DNA of 64,000 bases from SB15 sp964639245. Lineage in GTDB: Bacteria > Chloroflexota > Anaerolineae > Aggregatilineales > J027. A model generated the notes under the pieces. That model was not told where the DNA came from, did not search any database, and saw only the letters and a program-made list of their open reading frames with translations. Below, piece after piece: positions 1 through 8,782 of the stretch. The position numbers and the translations under genes were made by a program. How positions within the stretch are numbered: the first letter of the stretch is position 1; every line of letters starts with the position of its first letter. The DNA is taken from contig CAZXCU010000005.1 of assembly GCA_964639245.1 (NCBI GenBank), positions 1-64,000 of the forward strand, read 5' to 3'.

Positions 1-39
1 CCGCTCATAAAATGAGCATTGCTGAGTTTTCTCTATGAA

Positions 40-966
40 TTAGCACCACTGGTTAATAAGCCCTAGCAGCACAATTAGCCAAGTTTGGCGCGAATCGGAC
101 TTTTTTTCGGGATTGGTTTTAGCCGCCATGATTTGGCGGGTAGGACGCTGGGGGGCCAGCGCAACCAGCATTTCTGTCGGAGTCACCGTCGGCACAAGGG
201 TTGGCACGCTGGCAGCAATCACAGAAAGTGATACAGGAGTCGGGGTGGCAGGAACAAGCGTGATGGAGGGGGAAGGAGTCCATGTGAAGGTTGGAGTCCA
301 TGTCATCGTAGGGGTGTGCGTGGCAATGGTTGCCGAGGGTGTCCATGTCATCCAGAGTTGGGTAGGCGGGGTGGCGGTTGCTTCGATGACAGAGGGCAAA
401 ATTTCGGATTGTGGTTGTTCGGGTTGTTCGACGGGTGCTGCTTGGGCGGGTGCTTCGGTGGGTTTAGGCGGGGCAGACTGGGTTGTGCCACCATTGCCAA
501 ATACCAGCGTATAAAACTGACCGTATGCCCCTTGCCCGATCCCAATACCGACCTCATTGAACAATTGATGCGTCAAGCCGTTATAATGAATGGATGAATT
601 AATCCAAAAATTCCACGCATCGCTTGCCTTGGCTGTCGACCCTCCGTAAATATTTTCACTGACAATCGTGCCTGTGTAGCCTAAACCCGCCGCCCGCGAT
701 TTTGGGGTACTCCCATTTGGCTCATCGTGGCTGACCATGCCTGTATCCGCCATCCACTGACTGTGCGATTGGGCGGCGATGCTCAGCGTCCCATTCAAAA
801 TGTAAGGTGAAAGGCCCACACTCGCACGCAGCGCGTTAATCTGGTCGAGCAGCCATGTGATTTCATCTTGAGCATGAGCTGGGGATGTTTGAAACGGCAA
901 GATGGAGAGGAGTAAAACAAAAATGCTGACAATTTTAATGAGTCGTCCGTTGCACCAGTTCATCAT
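40..966 (-). CDS. Secreted CAP-domain (SCP/PR-1-like) protein
   Basis: After an N-terminal signal peptide (hydrophobic run ending near PAHA-Q) comes a CAP domain of about 130 residues, with the family's SHDEP-like and SENI-like motifs and the alternating Gln/His-Trp helix (AAQSHSQWM). A long Pro/Thr/Gln linker with many TPT/TWTP units follows, then a C-terminal hydrophobic stretch that may hold the protein to the membrane. CAP domains are extracellular and of varied function, so the role is unknown. I start at the first of two adjacent ATGs just inside the end of the upstream glycoside hydrolase-like gene, giving about a 30-nt overlap. An in-frame ATG at 1002 lies deeper in that gene and would put a charged segment before the signal peptide. 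Confidence 0.8.
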   Translation of the reverse strand: MMNWCNGRLIKIVSIFVLLLSILPFQTSPAHAQDEITWLLDQINALRASVGLSPYILNGTLSIAAQSHSQWMADTGMVSHDEPNGSTPKSRAAGLGYTGTIVSENIYGGSTAKASDAWNFWINSSIHYNGLTHQLFNEVGIGIGQGAYGQFYTLVFGNGGTTQSAPPKPTEAPAQAAPVEQPEQPQSEILPSVIEATATPPTQLWMTWTPSATIATHTPTMTWTPTFTWTPSPSITLVPATPTPVSLSVIAASVPTLVPTVTPTEMLVALAPQRPTRQIMAAKTNPEKKSDSRQTWLIVLLGLINQWC

Positions 967-2134
967 AAATCGGGTAGGTTCCCCACACCTGTCCATGCTC
1001 ATCCACTAACAAGAGGTTGGTATGTCCCCAAAATTTGGGCGCACCCGCCAGCGCAAAATACACCATTCCAATCACATCCGGGTCGTGGGCTGGCGGAATC
1101 CATCCCCAAGCATGATTATTCCCGAAAATCGCGGCAACTGCATAATCGGCTGCGGTACGACTGTCCACCTCTGCTCCGCCGGAATCCACGGCATCAAGCT
1201 GCACGGATTCGCGGTGACGGTAGCCAAATTCAGTTATCAGAATGGGGGGTATTTTAACGCCAATAACATTTTCCAGATACCATTTTTCCCACCGATAGCT
1301 GTTGATGCCCCGATTATAAATGCCATACGGCGGGTGGATAATGGGCAATTGTTCCGCCCCTTGAAAGCGGTCTACTTGAAATGCCTGTTCCTGGGGTGGT
1401 CGGTGAAATGCCCCTAATGGATACACATGCGAAGCCCAAAAATCTACCAAGTCCATCAGATGCGGCTCGGTGGCGAACATGCCATCCCAAAAAGCAGCAG
1501 CATCCATCATCGTGATTTGAGTACCGGGAAAAGGCAAGCCGTTGGTGTGGGGTAAATATAAATCTAAGGCAGCAGGCGCAATCCAGATGGGTTTTTGTAG
1601 GGTTTTTAAACGAGATGCCACAGCGACAAAATAGCGGGCATAGTCCGTTGGGTTGGCTGTGCCGCCCCATTCCCCGCCATTATTGGGTTCGTTGCCAACG
1701 ACAACCCAGACCGGACTTTTCAGGGCAAGTTGTTCAAAAAAGGTTGTCCATGCAGCCGCGATACCCGCATAGCCACCATTTTTATCTTGGGGTGGAGCCG
1801 CCCAATGGTCAGGCGTTTCGTGGGTAGCCAAGCGCAGCACAGGCCGCAATTGCAATTGCTCACAATCGGATAAAAATTGCTGCCATTTCGCAGGATTCAG
1901 GTCATTTTGATAGACCAACTGCACCACCCAGCCATTTTCGCCCGTCATCTGGCGGGCATAGCGTAAATGTTCACCCCATCCATCACGCGGAAAATGGGTA
2001 TGTTTCCCTAGAAAAAGGAGATGCACCCCCACTTTGAAATTCGTATGAGGAGTCAGAGGAGCGGGGGTGGTATGAAACGGTTGTAAACCCGCCCAGATCA
2101 GCAGCAAAACCGCTAAAAGAATCGTCCCACGCAT
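935..2134 (-). CDS. Secreted glycoside hydrolase-like TIM-barrel protein
   Basis: Starting at the ATG at 2134 gives a clear signal anchor (MRGTILLAVLLLIWAGL); the longer in-frame start at 2173 adds 13 polar residues. The body fits a clan GH-A (beta/alpha)8 barrel. VVVGNEPN (about residue 149 from this start) matches the acid/base Glu after strand 4, and ILITEFGYR near residue 300 matches the nucleophile Glu after strand 7. The family and substrate cannot be fixed by eye. It precedes and overlaps the CAP-domain gene, so the two are probably co-transcribed exported proteins. Confidence 0.65.
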   Translation of the reverse strand: MRGTILLAVLLLIWAGLQPFHTTPAPLTPHTNFKVGVHLLFLGKHTHFPRDGWGEHLRYARQMTGENGWVVQLVYQNDLNPAKWQQFLSDCEQLQLRPVLRLATHETPDHWAAPPQDKNGGYAGIAAAWTTFFEQLALKSPVWVVVGNEPNNGGEWGGTANPTDYARYFVAVASRLKTLQKPIWIAPAALDLYLPHTNGLPFPGTQITMMDAAAFWDGMFATEPHLMDLVDFWASHVYPLGAFHRPPQEQAFQVDRFQGAEQLPIIHPPYGIYNRGINSYRWEKWYLENVIGVKIPPILITEFGYRHRESVQLDAVDSGGAEVDSRTAADYAVAAIFGNNHAWGWIPPAHDPDVIGMVYFALAGAPKFWGHTNLLLVDEHGQVWGTYPIYDELVQRTTH

Positions 2135-2301
2135 TGTCTGAGAATAGCATTTTTGTCCGTTGGCTTCTCCCATGATTGCCTAACGCTCGCATTACAAAAC
2201 ACTCAAACGTGGCATGAGCGTAGTCTTAGCGTCAGGTTTTTGTCAGGTAAACCCCCTAGACTACTTGAAAGGGCGAAATTTCTTCTTCTTATGAGAAAGC
2301 G

Positions 2302-2323
2302 GAGGGTCAAACACTTGACCCTC
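2302..2323. other. Perfect 9-bp stem hairpin between divergent genes
   Basis: GAGGGTCAA (2302-2310) and TTGACCCTC (2315-2323) are perfect inverted repeats around an ACAC loop, in the spacer between the leftward glycoside hydrolase-like gene and the rightward propeller lipoprotein. No U-tract follows on either strand, so an operator or leader hairpin fits better than a terminator. Confidence 0.5.
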
Positions 2324-2381
2324 TCTCCTTGTCTATAACCGGGCTTCCCACTACACTACAGCAAAAGTGAAAGGTTCAAGC

Positions 2382-4103
2382 GTGAAGCAACACTGGATTG
2401 TCTGGGTGCTGGTCATCTTTTTTTTGGGAGGGTGCGGTGACGATGAAAAACCCTTGCCCACCGCAATCAGCCGCGAGGATGCACTGGCAACGGCGGGTTT
2501 TCCTACCGAAAAAGACCTGACTTTAACCGCAACCTATGGTGTGCCAACCGCTACCAATCCAGTCACATGGACTCCCTCACCCACCATTACTCTGACCCCC
2601 AGCGAGACCTTCACGCCATCCATTACGCCGAGCGAAACCCCGACTCTTTCCCCCATTCAAGGGACAGAAATTTTTCTCTATCAACGCAGTACCGATTTAG
2701 CACTGACGGCGACGGCGCAAGTGCCTCCAACTGCGACGCGCACCCCCACCCAAACCGCCCTGCCGAGTTCACCCACCGCCAGCCCAACCCCCACCGCAAC
2801 CCATATTTTGCCGAATGTTGCCCCGCCCAACCGCGTGATTTTTACCTCGAATCGTCTGGGAACCAATGATCTCTGGGTGATGAATCTGGATGGGACGAAT
2901 CCCATGCCACTGCAACTAGCGCTGGAAAGCAACGAAAATGTTGGCACATGCAGCCCTGATGGACAGCAGTTTGTGTTTGATTCGGATAGGGGAGGCGATC
3001 TCGAAATTTATTTAGCCCGCTACGATGAAACTGCCCCCCGTCCTTTGACCGATACCGAAGGTGAAAATTTTCATCCGGTCTGGTCGCCAGATGGCAGCCA
3101 AATTGCCTTTGTTTCTTCCCGCAGTGGCAATCCTGATATTTGGGTGATGGACAATGGCGGGGGGAATCCGACAGCCCTTATCACCTCAGAAGGGGCAGAA
3201 CAGAATCCGCAGTGGTCGCCGGATGGCACGCAATTATATTATGCGTCGAACCGAGAAGGGCAATATGACATTTACCGCTATGATTTTGCAAGTGAAACTG
3301 AAACACGCCTAACGAACACAGAAAATCGGGATGAAACTGCTCCTGCGATGGGTTTTGATTTTCAGACTCTGGTGTATATTGCCGATGTTGAAGCAGGCAT
3401 CAGTGATACAGGTGCATTATGGGTAGATAATTTGATCGATGCTCCGGTGGCGAGCGTCAGCGCAGAAGGTCGGGTGGATCATCCGGTATGGATTGCGAAT
3501 GGACAACTGCTGATGTCTGCCGATTTGGGTGGGATTACCCATGTGCTGCTGGTGGATTTGCTGGCGGCCAGCCGCACAATTTTAACCAACATTGGCCCGC
3601 GCAATTTTTGGCCTCACCCCTGTTATATTGAATCGGATGTGGCGGTTGCAGTCTTACCAACAGGCATCCCGCCTACCGAAACTCCCATTGCCAACGAGAC
3701 GTTCACCTCTGCCTATACCGCCGTTGTTAATCCCGGCCCGGAATGGCAGCCGGTGACGCAATCTTTTGAACCAGCCTATTTTAATGCAATGGACGACCCG
3801 CGTGGGCAAACAGCCGACATCTTTTTTGAAAATCAGCGCATCATTTTTACATGGGTATCCGAAGGCGATGAATTTTCAGCCGCCTTTTTGCCTGAAATTT
3901 TGGATGGGGCGCTGGAAGTCCGCGTGACCAATTATACCCGTAACGCTCTCCCCCAAGAGTTGCTTCAAATGCAAAGTCTGGCGTTTGCTGTGCGGGAATT
4001 TATCCTTAAGGAGATGATTCCCATCGGAACATATCGGGCAGAAAATTTGGTTTTTGAGGAAGAGTCTTTGCAAATTACCCTCTCTATTCCGCCACAAGAA
4101 TGA
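2382..4103 (+). CDS. TolB/WD40-like propeller lipoprotein
   Basis: A lipoprotein signal peptide ends in FFLGGC (Cys18 with the GTG start at 2382, which has AAAGG upstream; a GTG at 2367 is also possible). A Thr/Pro-rich linker of about 120 residues follows. A beta-propeller of PD40/TolB type then shows repeated units such as WSPDGSQIAFVSSRSGNPDIWVMD, WSPDGTQLYYASNREG and FTSNRLGTNDLWVMNLDG. The last roughly 140 residues are a separate unrecognised domain. Such propellers sit outside the membrane and bind proteins or sugars; the ligand here is unknown. Confidence 0.75.
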   Translation: MKQHWIVWVLVIFFLGGCGDDEKPLPTAISREDALATAGFPTEKDLTLTATYGVPTATNPVTWTPSPTITLTPSETFTPSITPSETPTLSPIQGTEIFLYQRSTDLALTATAQVPPTATRTPTQTALPSSPTASPTPTATHILPNVAPPNRVIFTSNRLGTNDLWVMNLDGTNPMPLQLALESNENVGTCSPDGQQFVFDSDRGGDLEIYLARYDETAPRPLTDTEGENFHPVWSPDGSQIAFVSSRSGNPDIWVMDNGGGNPTALITSEGAEQNPQWSPDGTQLYYASNREGQYDIYRYDFASETETRLTNTENRDETAPAMGFDFQTLVYIADVEAGISDTGALWVDNLIDAPVASVSAEGRVDHPVWIANGQLLMSADLGGITHVLLVDLLAASRTILTNIGPRNFWPHPCYIESDVAVAVLPTGIPPTETPIANETFTSAYTAVVNPGPEWQPVTQSFEPAYFNAMDDPRGQTADIFFENQRIIFTWVSEGDEFSAAFLPEILDGALEVRVTNYTRNALPQELLQMQSLAFAVREFILKEMIPIGTYRAENLVFEEESLQITLSIPPQE

Positions 4104-4180
4104 AACCTTCGGGGCAATACAGGGTTTTGAGTGAATGTGTTATCATTATCCAACTTCAAGGAAGAGAATGAGAGTTTGAA

Positions 4181-4990
4181 ATGGGATTATTAGAGGGTAA
4201 AAATGCCCTGATTTTTGGGGTAGCCAATAAAAACTCAATTGGCTGGGGTGTGGCACAGTCGTTTCATCGGGAAGGCGCAAAAATAGGTCTCAGTTATGCA
4301 GGTGAATCGCTGGAACGGCGTGTCAAGCCCTTAGGGGAAAGCATTGGCTGTACCTTTATGGAACAGTGTGATGTTTCCAGAGATGAAGATATGGATATAC
4401 TGTTTGCCAAAGCCAAAGCACATTTTGGAACAGTCGACATCATTATTCATTCGATTGGCTACTCCCCTAAAGATGATTTAGACGGGCGTTATTCCGACAT
4501 GAGCCGCGAAGGATTTCTGCTGGCGATCAATATTTCCGCTTACAGTTTTATTGCGATGGCAAAACGCGCCCGTGAGATTATGCCCAACGGTGGCACGATG
4601 ATTGCCATGACCTTTATTGCAGCAGAACGGGTGATGCCGCGTTATAACGCGATGGCAGCCGCCAAAGCCGTGCTGGAGAATGCCGTTCGCTATCTTGCGG
4701 CAGATTTAGGGCCAGAAGGAATCCGGGTGAATGCGATTAGCGCCGGGCCGATTAAAACCTTGGCAGGGTCGGGGATCAGCGGCTTTCGTCGAATGCTACG
4801 TGCCAGCGAAAAAGTCTCCCCCCTCCGAAAATTGGTCACACAGGATGAAGTTGGGGATGCGTGTGTGTTTCTCTCCTCCGAATGGGGACGCAGCATCACT
4901 GGCGAAATTATGCACATTGACGCGGGGTATAATGTGCTGGGCTACACCGCTACCGAAGAAGAAGTTTTGGGTGACGAGGACGAAGGTTGA
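4181..4990 (+). CDS. fabI: Enoyl-[acyl-carrier-protein] reductase (NADH), FabI
   Basis: This enzyme reduces enoyl-ACP in the last step of the type II fatty-acid elongation cycle, in the cytosol. The length (269 residues) and motifs are those of FabI: the N-terminal dinucleotide fold (FGVANKNSIGWGVA), IHSIGYSP near residue 90, and the catalytic Tyr155-x6-Lys162 in YNAMAAAK. The position of E. coli Tyr146 is Phe145 here (MTFIAAER). The C-terminal TGEIMHIDAGYNVLG is typical. The stop codon overlaps the TTG start of the next gene by four bases. Confidence 0.93.
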   Translation: MGLLEGKNALIFGVANKNSIGWGVAQSFHREGAKIGLSYAGESLERRVKPLGESIGCTFMEQCDVSRDEDMDILFAKAKAHFGTVDIIIHSIGYSPKDDLDGRYSDMSREGFLLAINISAYSFIAMAKRAREIMPNGGTMIAMTFIAAERVMPRYNAMAAAKAVLENAVRYLAADLGPEGIRVNAISAGPIKTLAGSGISGFRRMLRASEKVSPLRKLVTQDEVGDACVFLSSEWGRSITGEIMHIDAGYNVLGYTATEEEVLGDEDEG

Positions 4991-6114
4991 TTACCGCAAC
5001 TCAAAATCAACTGCGCTCCTATATTTTGGGCAAACAAGGGCTGCTGCAACGTCAGCCCCTTGATTTGATGAGTGCGTTCGGGGTATTGCACGCCACGGAC
5101 AGCGCGACTCCCTACCTTTCACTGCTGGCGAGGCTTGACCCCTTTGTTTGGGAAAATCTGGCGGACAAACGCTATGATGAACATGCCTTTGCCCGTCTGC
5201 GGTGTATGCGGGGAACGCTGCATATTGTTCCAGAAGCCCTCGTTGAAACGGTTTCATGTGTCTATCGCTTGAGCGAATCCGAAACTTTCCCCGAATTTGC
5301 TACATGGGGCATTACGGACAGGGAAGCTACCGGAGCGCGCTTTGCCATCATGGAAGCGATTGAAAAACATGGCCCGCAGTCCAGCGCCACGATTAAAAAA
5401 CATCTCCCCGCCGACTACCAGAAAAAATATAAAGGGAAATATGGCGAGACCACGCTGATAGGCCCGGTCATGCGCTGGTTATGGGCGCTTGGTCTGTTGG
5501 AATCAGGCGTGGGGGTGACGGATTGGCGGCAAAAAGAAGGACTTTTCAGACTTGCCGAGACTCCGCCCATGCCCTGTGACCGTGGACAAGCAGATACAGC
5601 CCTCGCACAGCATTATTTTGAAACCTATGCCCCTGCTGCTTATGAGGATTGGGCGTGGTGGTGCAGCCTAACCGCCGAACGCGCCCGCACGGCTTTTGGA
5701 AATTTGAACGTAACCGAAGTAAAAATTGAGGGCATGGACGAAAAGATGTACCTGCTGGCGGAACAAGCGGAGGCTTTCAACCAGACTCCCGATGCCCAAC
5801 CAGAAATGATACGGCTACTGCCCTACGAAGATGCCCTTATCAAAGCCTATAAAACCACCCGTTACCGTTTTTATGATGCTGAAGGGTTGGCGGAAGAAGC
5901 GGCTGTTGACCCGCAAAATCCCGGTGAGGTGCTGCCAACCATGTGGGTGGATGGTCGCATCATGGGTGTGTGGACATGGGAGCGTAAAAACAATGAACCC
6001 ATGACCGTTGAGCCATTCCACCAGATGACCCGTGACCTGCGAAAACGCCTGAAACCAGAAATTGATCGGGTACAAAAGTTTGTGCGGGCCAGTCAGGTGA
6101 TTTGGAGCAGTTAG
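4987..6114 (+). CDS. Winged-helix AlkZ/YcaQ-related protein (HTH_42 type)
   Basis: A TTG start overlaps the fabI stop (TTGA). The 375-residue protein matches the HTH_42 family, which includes the DNA glycosylases AlkZ and YcaQ: an N-terminal segment of LHATDSATPYLSLLAR type, then RCMRGTLHIVP, and a C-terminal strand pair (MWVDGRIMGVWTWERK). AlkZ glycosylases use a Q-x-Q pair at the site occupied here by His35-Ala-Thr37, so activity on DNA cannot be assumed. This variant probably marks a separate branch of the family. Coupling to fabI looks like simple co-transcription. Confidence 0.7.
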   Translation: MITATQNQLRSYILGKQGLLQRQPLDLMSAFGVLHATDSATPYLSLLARLDPFVWENLADKRYDEHAFARLRCMRGTLHIVPEALVETVSCVYRLSESETFPEFATWGITDREATGARFAIMEAIEKHGPQSSATIKKHLPADYQKKYKGKYGETTLIGPVMRWLWALGLLESGVGVTDWRQKEGLFRLAETPPMPCDRGQADTALAQHYFETYAPAAYEDWAWWCSLTAERARTAFGNLNVTEVKIEGMDEKMYLLAEQAEAFNQTPDAQPEMIRLLPYEDALIKAYKTTRYRFYDAEGLAEEAAVDPQNPGEVLPTMWVDGRIMGVWTWERKNNEPMTVEPFHQMTRDLRKRLKPEIDRVQKFVRASQVIWSS

Positions 6115-6160
6115 GGATGTGCTTAACAACCCTTCATCAAACAATCATCAGGCAAGCCGG

Positions 6161-7834
6161 CTAACTCAAACGGCGGTCATTTTTATCCGCCCCCAGTTTA
6201 CGGACAGGCTGTCCGGTGACTTTGACAGTTTCGCCGTTGGTGTCCAGCGACGCATAAAATTCTGCGTCGTAGGTACGCGGCTTAATCACCACTGGCATCG
6301 GGACAGCGTGTCCCATGATGATGGCCTGTTGTTTGGTTTCGAGACGGGCAAGGACTTCACGTAGACCACTTGCTCCACTAATCCCCATCAGTACAGCGTT
6401 AATATCCCGTTCGTTGTCCAACAGCGCTGTAACCCGTGTCCCCACCTGACTCATGACTTCTTCGTCAATGGCACTGGGGCGCTGGTCAACAATTAACAAG
6501 GTCACATTATATTTTCGCATTTCACGGGCGATAATCCCGAAAATCGTTTGTTTGGCAATCAACGGGTCAAGAAATTTGTGCGCTTCCTCAATGGTAATCA
6601 GCAGTTGCGGTGGAGTCAGCGATTTATCCCCTAGCGATTTTTCCACCATATCCACATACATATGATGCAAACGGCGAGTTAAATAATTCGCTACCAGAAT
6701 ATACGCCGGAATATCATTGCCATACCGTCCAAATTCCAGCACCACGCTTTTTCGCTGCTCAATCAAATGGAAGATATTTTTAACACTGTCTTCAGATGCG
6801 CCGTCTTTTTTGAGGAAGCCATAGCGCTCAAAGCGTTCCAACCGCCGTGCCAGTGCAATCAGCGAACTGTAATTCATGCTGCTGTTTTTCACCATGTCCT
6901 CAAGGACATCGGCTTCATTGTCCAGCATGTCTAAAAATGTGCGAATCCAGCTTTTGCCAAAGTGCTTTTGTAACCAGTGCGCCCCATCAATCATGTTATC
7001 GCTTAAATCGAGCGTGGTTTTGAGCATGGCTAAATCGGCGGGTTCAATTTCATCGTAGCCAATTTCCACCACGCGGTCATACGGCGCGTTACGGCGGGTT
7101 GAGGATTCCGCATCAAGGGTCAAAATGGACACTTTTGAGCCAAAAAGCTGTTTCAGCCCCTTGACCTTCGAGCCATTTTCATTGGTGACTTCCCACCCGT
7201 AATCGTTGTGCATATCAAAAATCAGGTTGACCGCCATACCCCGATGAATCAAGCCGGCCATCAACACACGGGTAAGAAAACTTTTCCCCGTTCCACTTTT
7301 GCCAAACACCCCGATAGAACGTTCCACAAGGCGTTTCAGGTCAAGATTGACCTGAGTTTCTTCCAATTCCAACGGCGCACCGATGTTAAAGTGGGTTTCA
7401 TCTTCCGGGCCAAAAACCGCGTTGACATCTTCCGCCGTGGCGACTTCCACTGACGTAAAATGGCTCGGAATGGTTTTCACAGGCAGCACTTTGTCGGTTT
7501 CATCAATGGTCAGCATGGGCGTGATATGAATTTTGCCAAACGCGGTTGTCCCCGCATACACCGCCAGCATAAACGGGTTATCCAGATCCGGCGGGTCAGA
7601 TTTAATGCTAGGATTCGGGCTTTCCAGAATAATATCCGTCAGCATACAAAAAAAGCGTTTGTGCTGTCCCCGCACCACCACATACCGCCCCACTGCGAGT
7701 TCTTCAATGGATTGGTCAGCATCCAGTTTGACTTCTAAGCCTTTGCTGAGCGACCCACCGACCACTGTACCCACACGGCGCGGGTGTTCATCGCGGGGAA
7801 ACCAATCTGCTAAATCATCACTTTTCAGTACCAT
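6161..7834 (-). CDS. HerA-like ATPase (DUF87 / FtsK-HerA superfamily)
   Basis: A hexameric DNA-translocase type protein of 557 residues. An N-terminal beta-barrel region of about 170 residues resembles the HAS-barrel of HerA. Walker A is GKSGTGKS (residues 178-185); Walker B is LLITIEEAHKF near residue 425; VDQRPSAIDEEVMSQVGTR is the typical HerA sensor/arginine region. In archaea HerA works with NurA in end resection, and bacterial relatives act in repair or phage defence with a nuclease partner. No NurA or SIR2-like partner is adjacent, so its process is unknown. A second, phage-encoded HerA-like ATPase lies at 58905-60329. Confidence 0.85.
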   Translation of the reverse strand: MVLKSDDLADWFPRDEHPRRVGTVVGGSLSKGLEVKLDADQSIEELAVGRYVVVRGQHKRFFCMLTDIILESPNPSIKSDPPDLDNPFMLAVYAGTTAFGKIHITPMLTIDETDKVLPVKTIPSHFTSVEVATAEDVNAVFGPEDETHFNIGAPLELEETQVNLDLKRLVERSIGVFGKSGTGKSFLTRVLMAGLIHRGMAVNLIFDMHNDYGWEVTNENGSKVKGLKQLFGSKVSILTLDAESSTRRNAPYDRVVEIGYDEIEPADLAMLKTTLDLSDNMIDGAHWLQKHFGKSWIRTFLDMLDNEADVLEDMVKNSSMNYSSLIALARRLERFERYGFLKKDGASEDSVKNIFHLIEQRKSVVLEFGRYGNDIPAYILVANYLTRRLHHMYVDMVEKSLGDKSLTPPQLLITIEEAHKFLDPLIAKQTIFGIIAREMRKYNVTLLIVDQRPSAIDEEVMSQVGTRVTALLDNERDINAVLMGISGASGLREVLARLETKQQAIIMGHAVPMPVVIKPRTYDAEFYASLDTNGETVKVTGQPVRKLGADKNDRRLS

Positions 7835-7918
7835 TGTCCATCCTGTGCATTCGGTGGTTCACGCGCTCTCCGATGTTGGGAACGCATGTTCTATTATAGA
7901 CAACAACCTGTCATTTGT

Positions 7919-8782
7919 CTAATTGAGCAGCAAATTGGTCAGGGTAAGCGGATTGACCCACACCCCGCCCAACCCGGTTTCCCAATGAAGATGTGCGCCT
8001 GTGCTACGTCCGGTGTTGCCCACGCTGCCAATCACTGCGCCCTGTGTGACCGAATCGCCTACCGCAACCAAGCGTTCGGAAAGATGCGCATAGCCACTGT
8101 ACAACCCTGCTCCGTGTGAAATCAGGATGTACTCGCCACGAATCGGCAGCCCTTGGGACAAAATCACCACACCCTCTGCGGCAGCAATCACGGGTGTTCC
8201 CACCGCCTTCGGAAAATCGATTCCATTATGGCGCTGCTCATTATCGCCATTAAAATAACGAATCGTGCCAAAGCCATCGCTGATGCTGCTAGCAAAAGGG
8301 GGTGTTAAGCCTGTTTCCAGCCAATTGCCACCCTCTGTAAGCGTTTTAATGGTATTTTTCAGAAGTGTTGCTTCCTCAAAAATAACATCTTCATCCAACA
8401 GGGTGTTTAAATCGGCGGGGAGGTAAAGGGTAGTGCGGGCAAATGCGCCGCGCCGCACCTGAATAGTGTCCCAGACATATTCCTGAGTACCATCGGCATA
8501 AAAAATTAAAATGGACAGGCGGTGAAACGTGCGTTCGGCATCCATAGGAGCCGCAATTAATCCGATAAATTCACCATCTGGGTTGGCAACAAACAAAAAT
8601 TGATTGTCCAGAAACGCAGCGCGTACCCGCACTACGTTTTCGCCACGCACCGTTACGACTCCGATGTCGCCCTGTTCCAACCAGCGAAAGGGAATTTCAA
8701 CGGTAGCACGCGGGGAAGCCGCGCTGATAGGCAGCACAAGGCAAAAAATCAGCCCACCTATCAGGGCTGCCAAGTGTTTCAT
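7919..8782 (-). CDS. Secreted M23-family (LytM-like) peptidoglycan endopeptidase
   Basis: A signal peptide (hydrophobic to about residue 21) is followed by a domain of about 140 residues with no recognised motif, then an M23 metallopeptidase domain. The zinc ligands are visible: His185-x3-Asp189 (RHNGIDF) and His266 of HLHWE; His233 and His264 are the usual catalytic pair. It should cut peptide cross-links of the cell wall or bind to it. The start overlaps the stop of the upstream SH3 lipoprotein gene (ATGA), so the two are translationally coupled, fitting a joint role at the envelope. Confidence 0.85.
   Translation of the reverse strand: MKHLAALIGGLIFCLVLPISAASPRATVEIPFRWLEQGDIGVVTVRGENVVRVRAAFLDNQFLFVANPDGEFIGLIAAPMDAERTFHRLSILIFYADGTQEYVWDTIQVRRGAFARTTLYLPADLNTLLDEDVIFEEATLLKNTIKTLTEGGNWLETGLTPPFASSISDGFGTIRYFNGDNEQRHNGIDFPKAVGTPVIAAAEGVVILSQGLPIRGEYILISHGAGLYSGYAHLSERLVAVGDSVTQGAVIGSVGNTGRSTGAHLHWETGLGGVWVNPLTLTNLLLN

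Noticed and set aside
180..330. CRISPR-like or iteron-like repetition in Thr/Pro linker DNA
   Set aside because: The repetition follows codons for Thr-Pro-Thr units in exported proteins; spacing and sequence are irregular.
7919..8782. M23 peptidase as a phage endolysin
   Set aside because: It is 22 kb from the phage, has a signal peptide and is coupled to a host SH3 lipoprotein gene.
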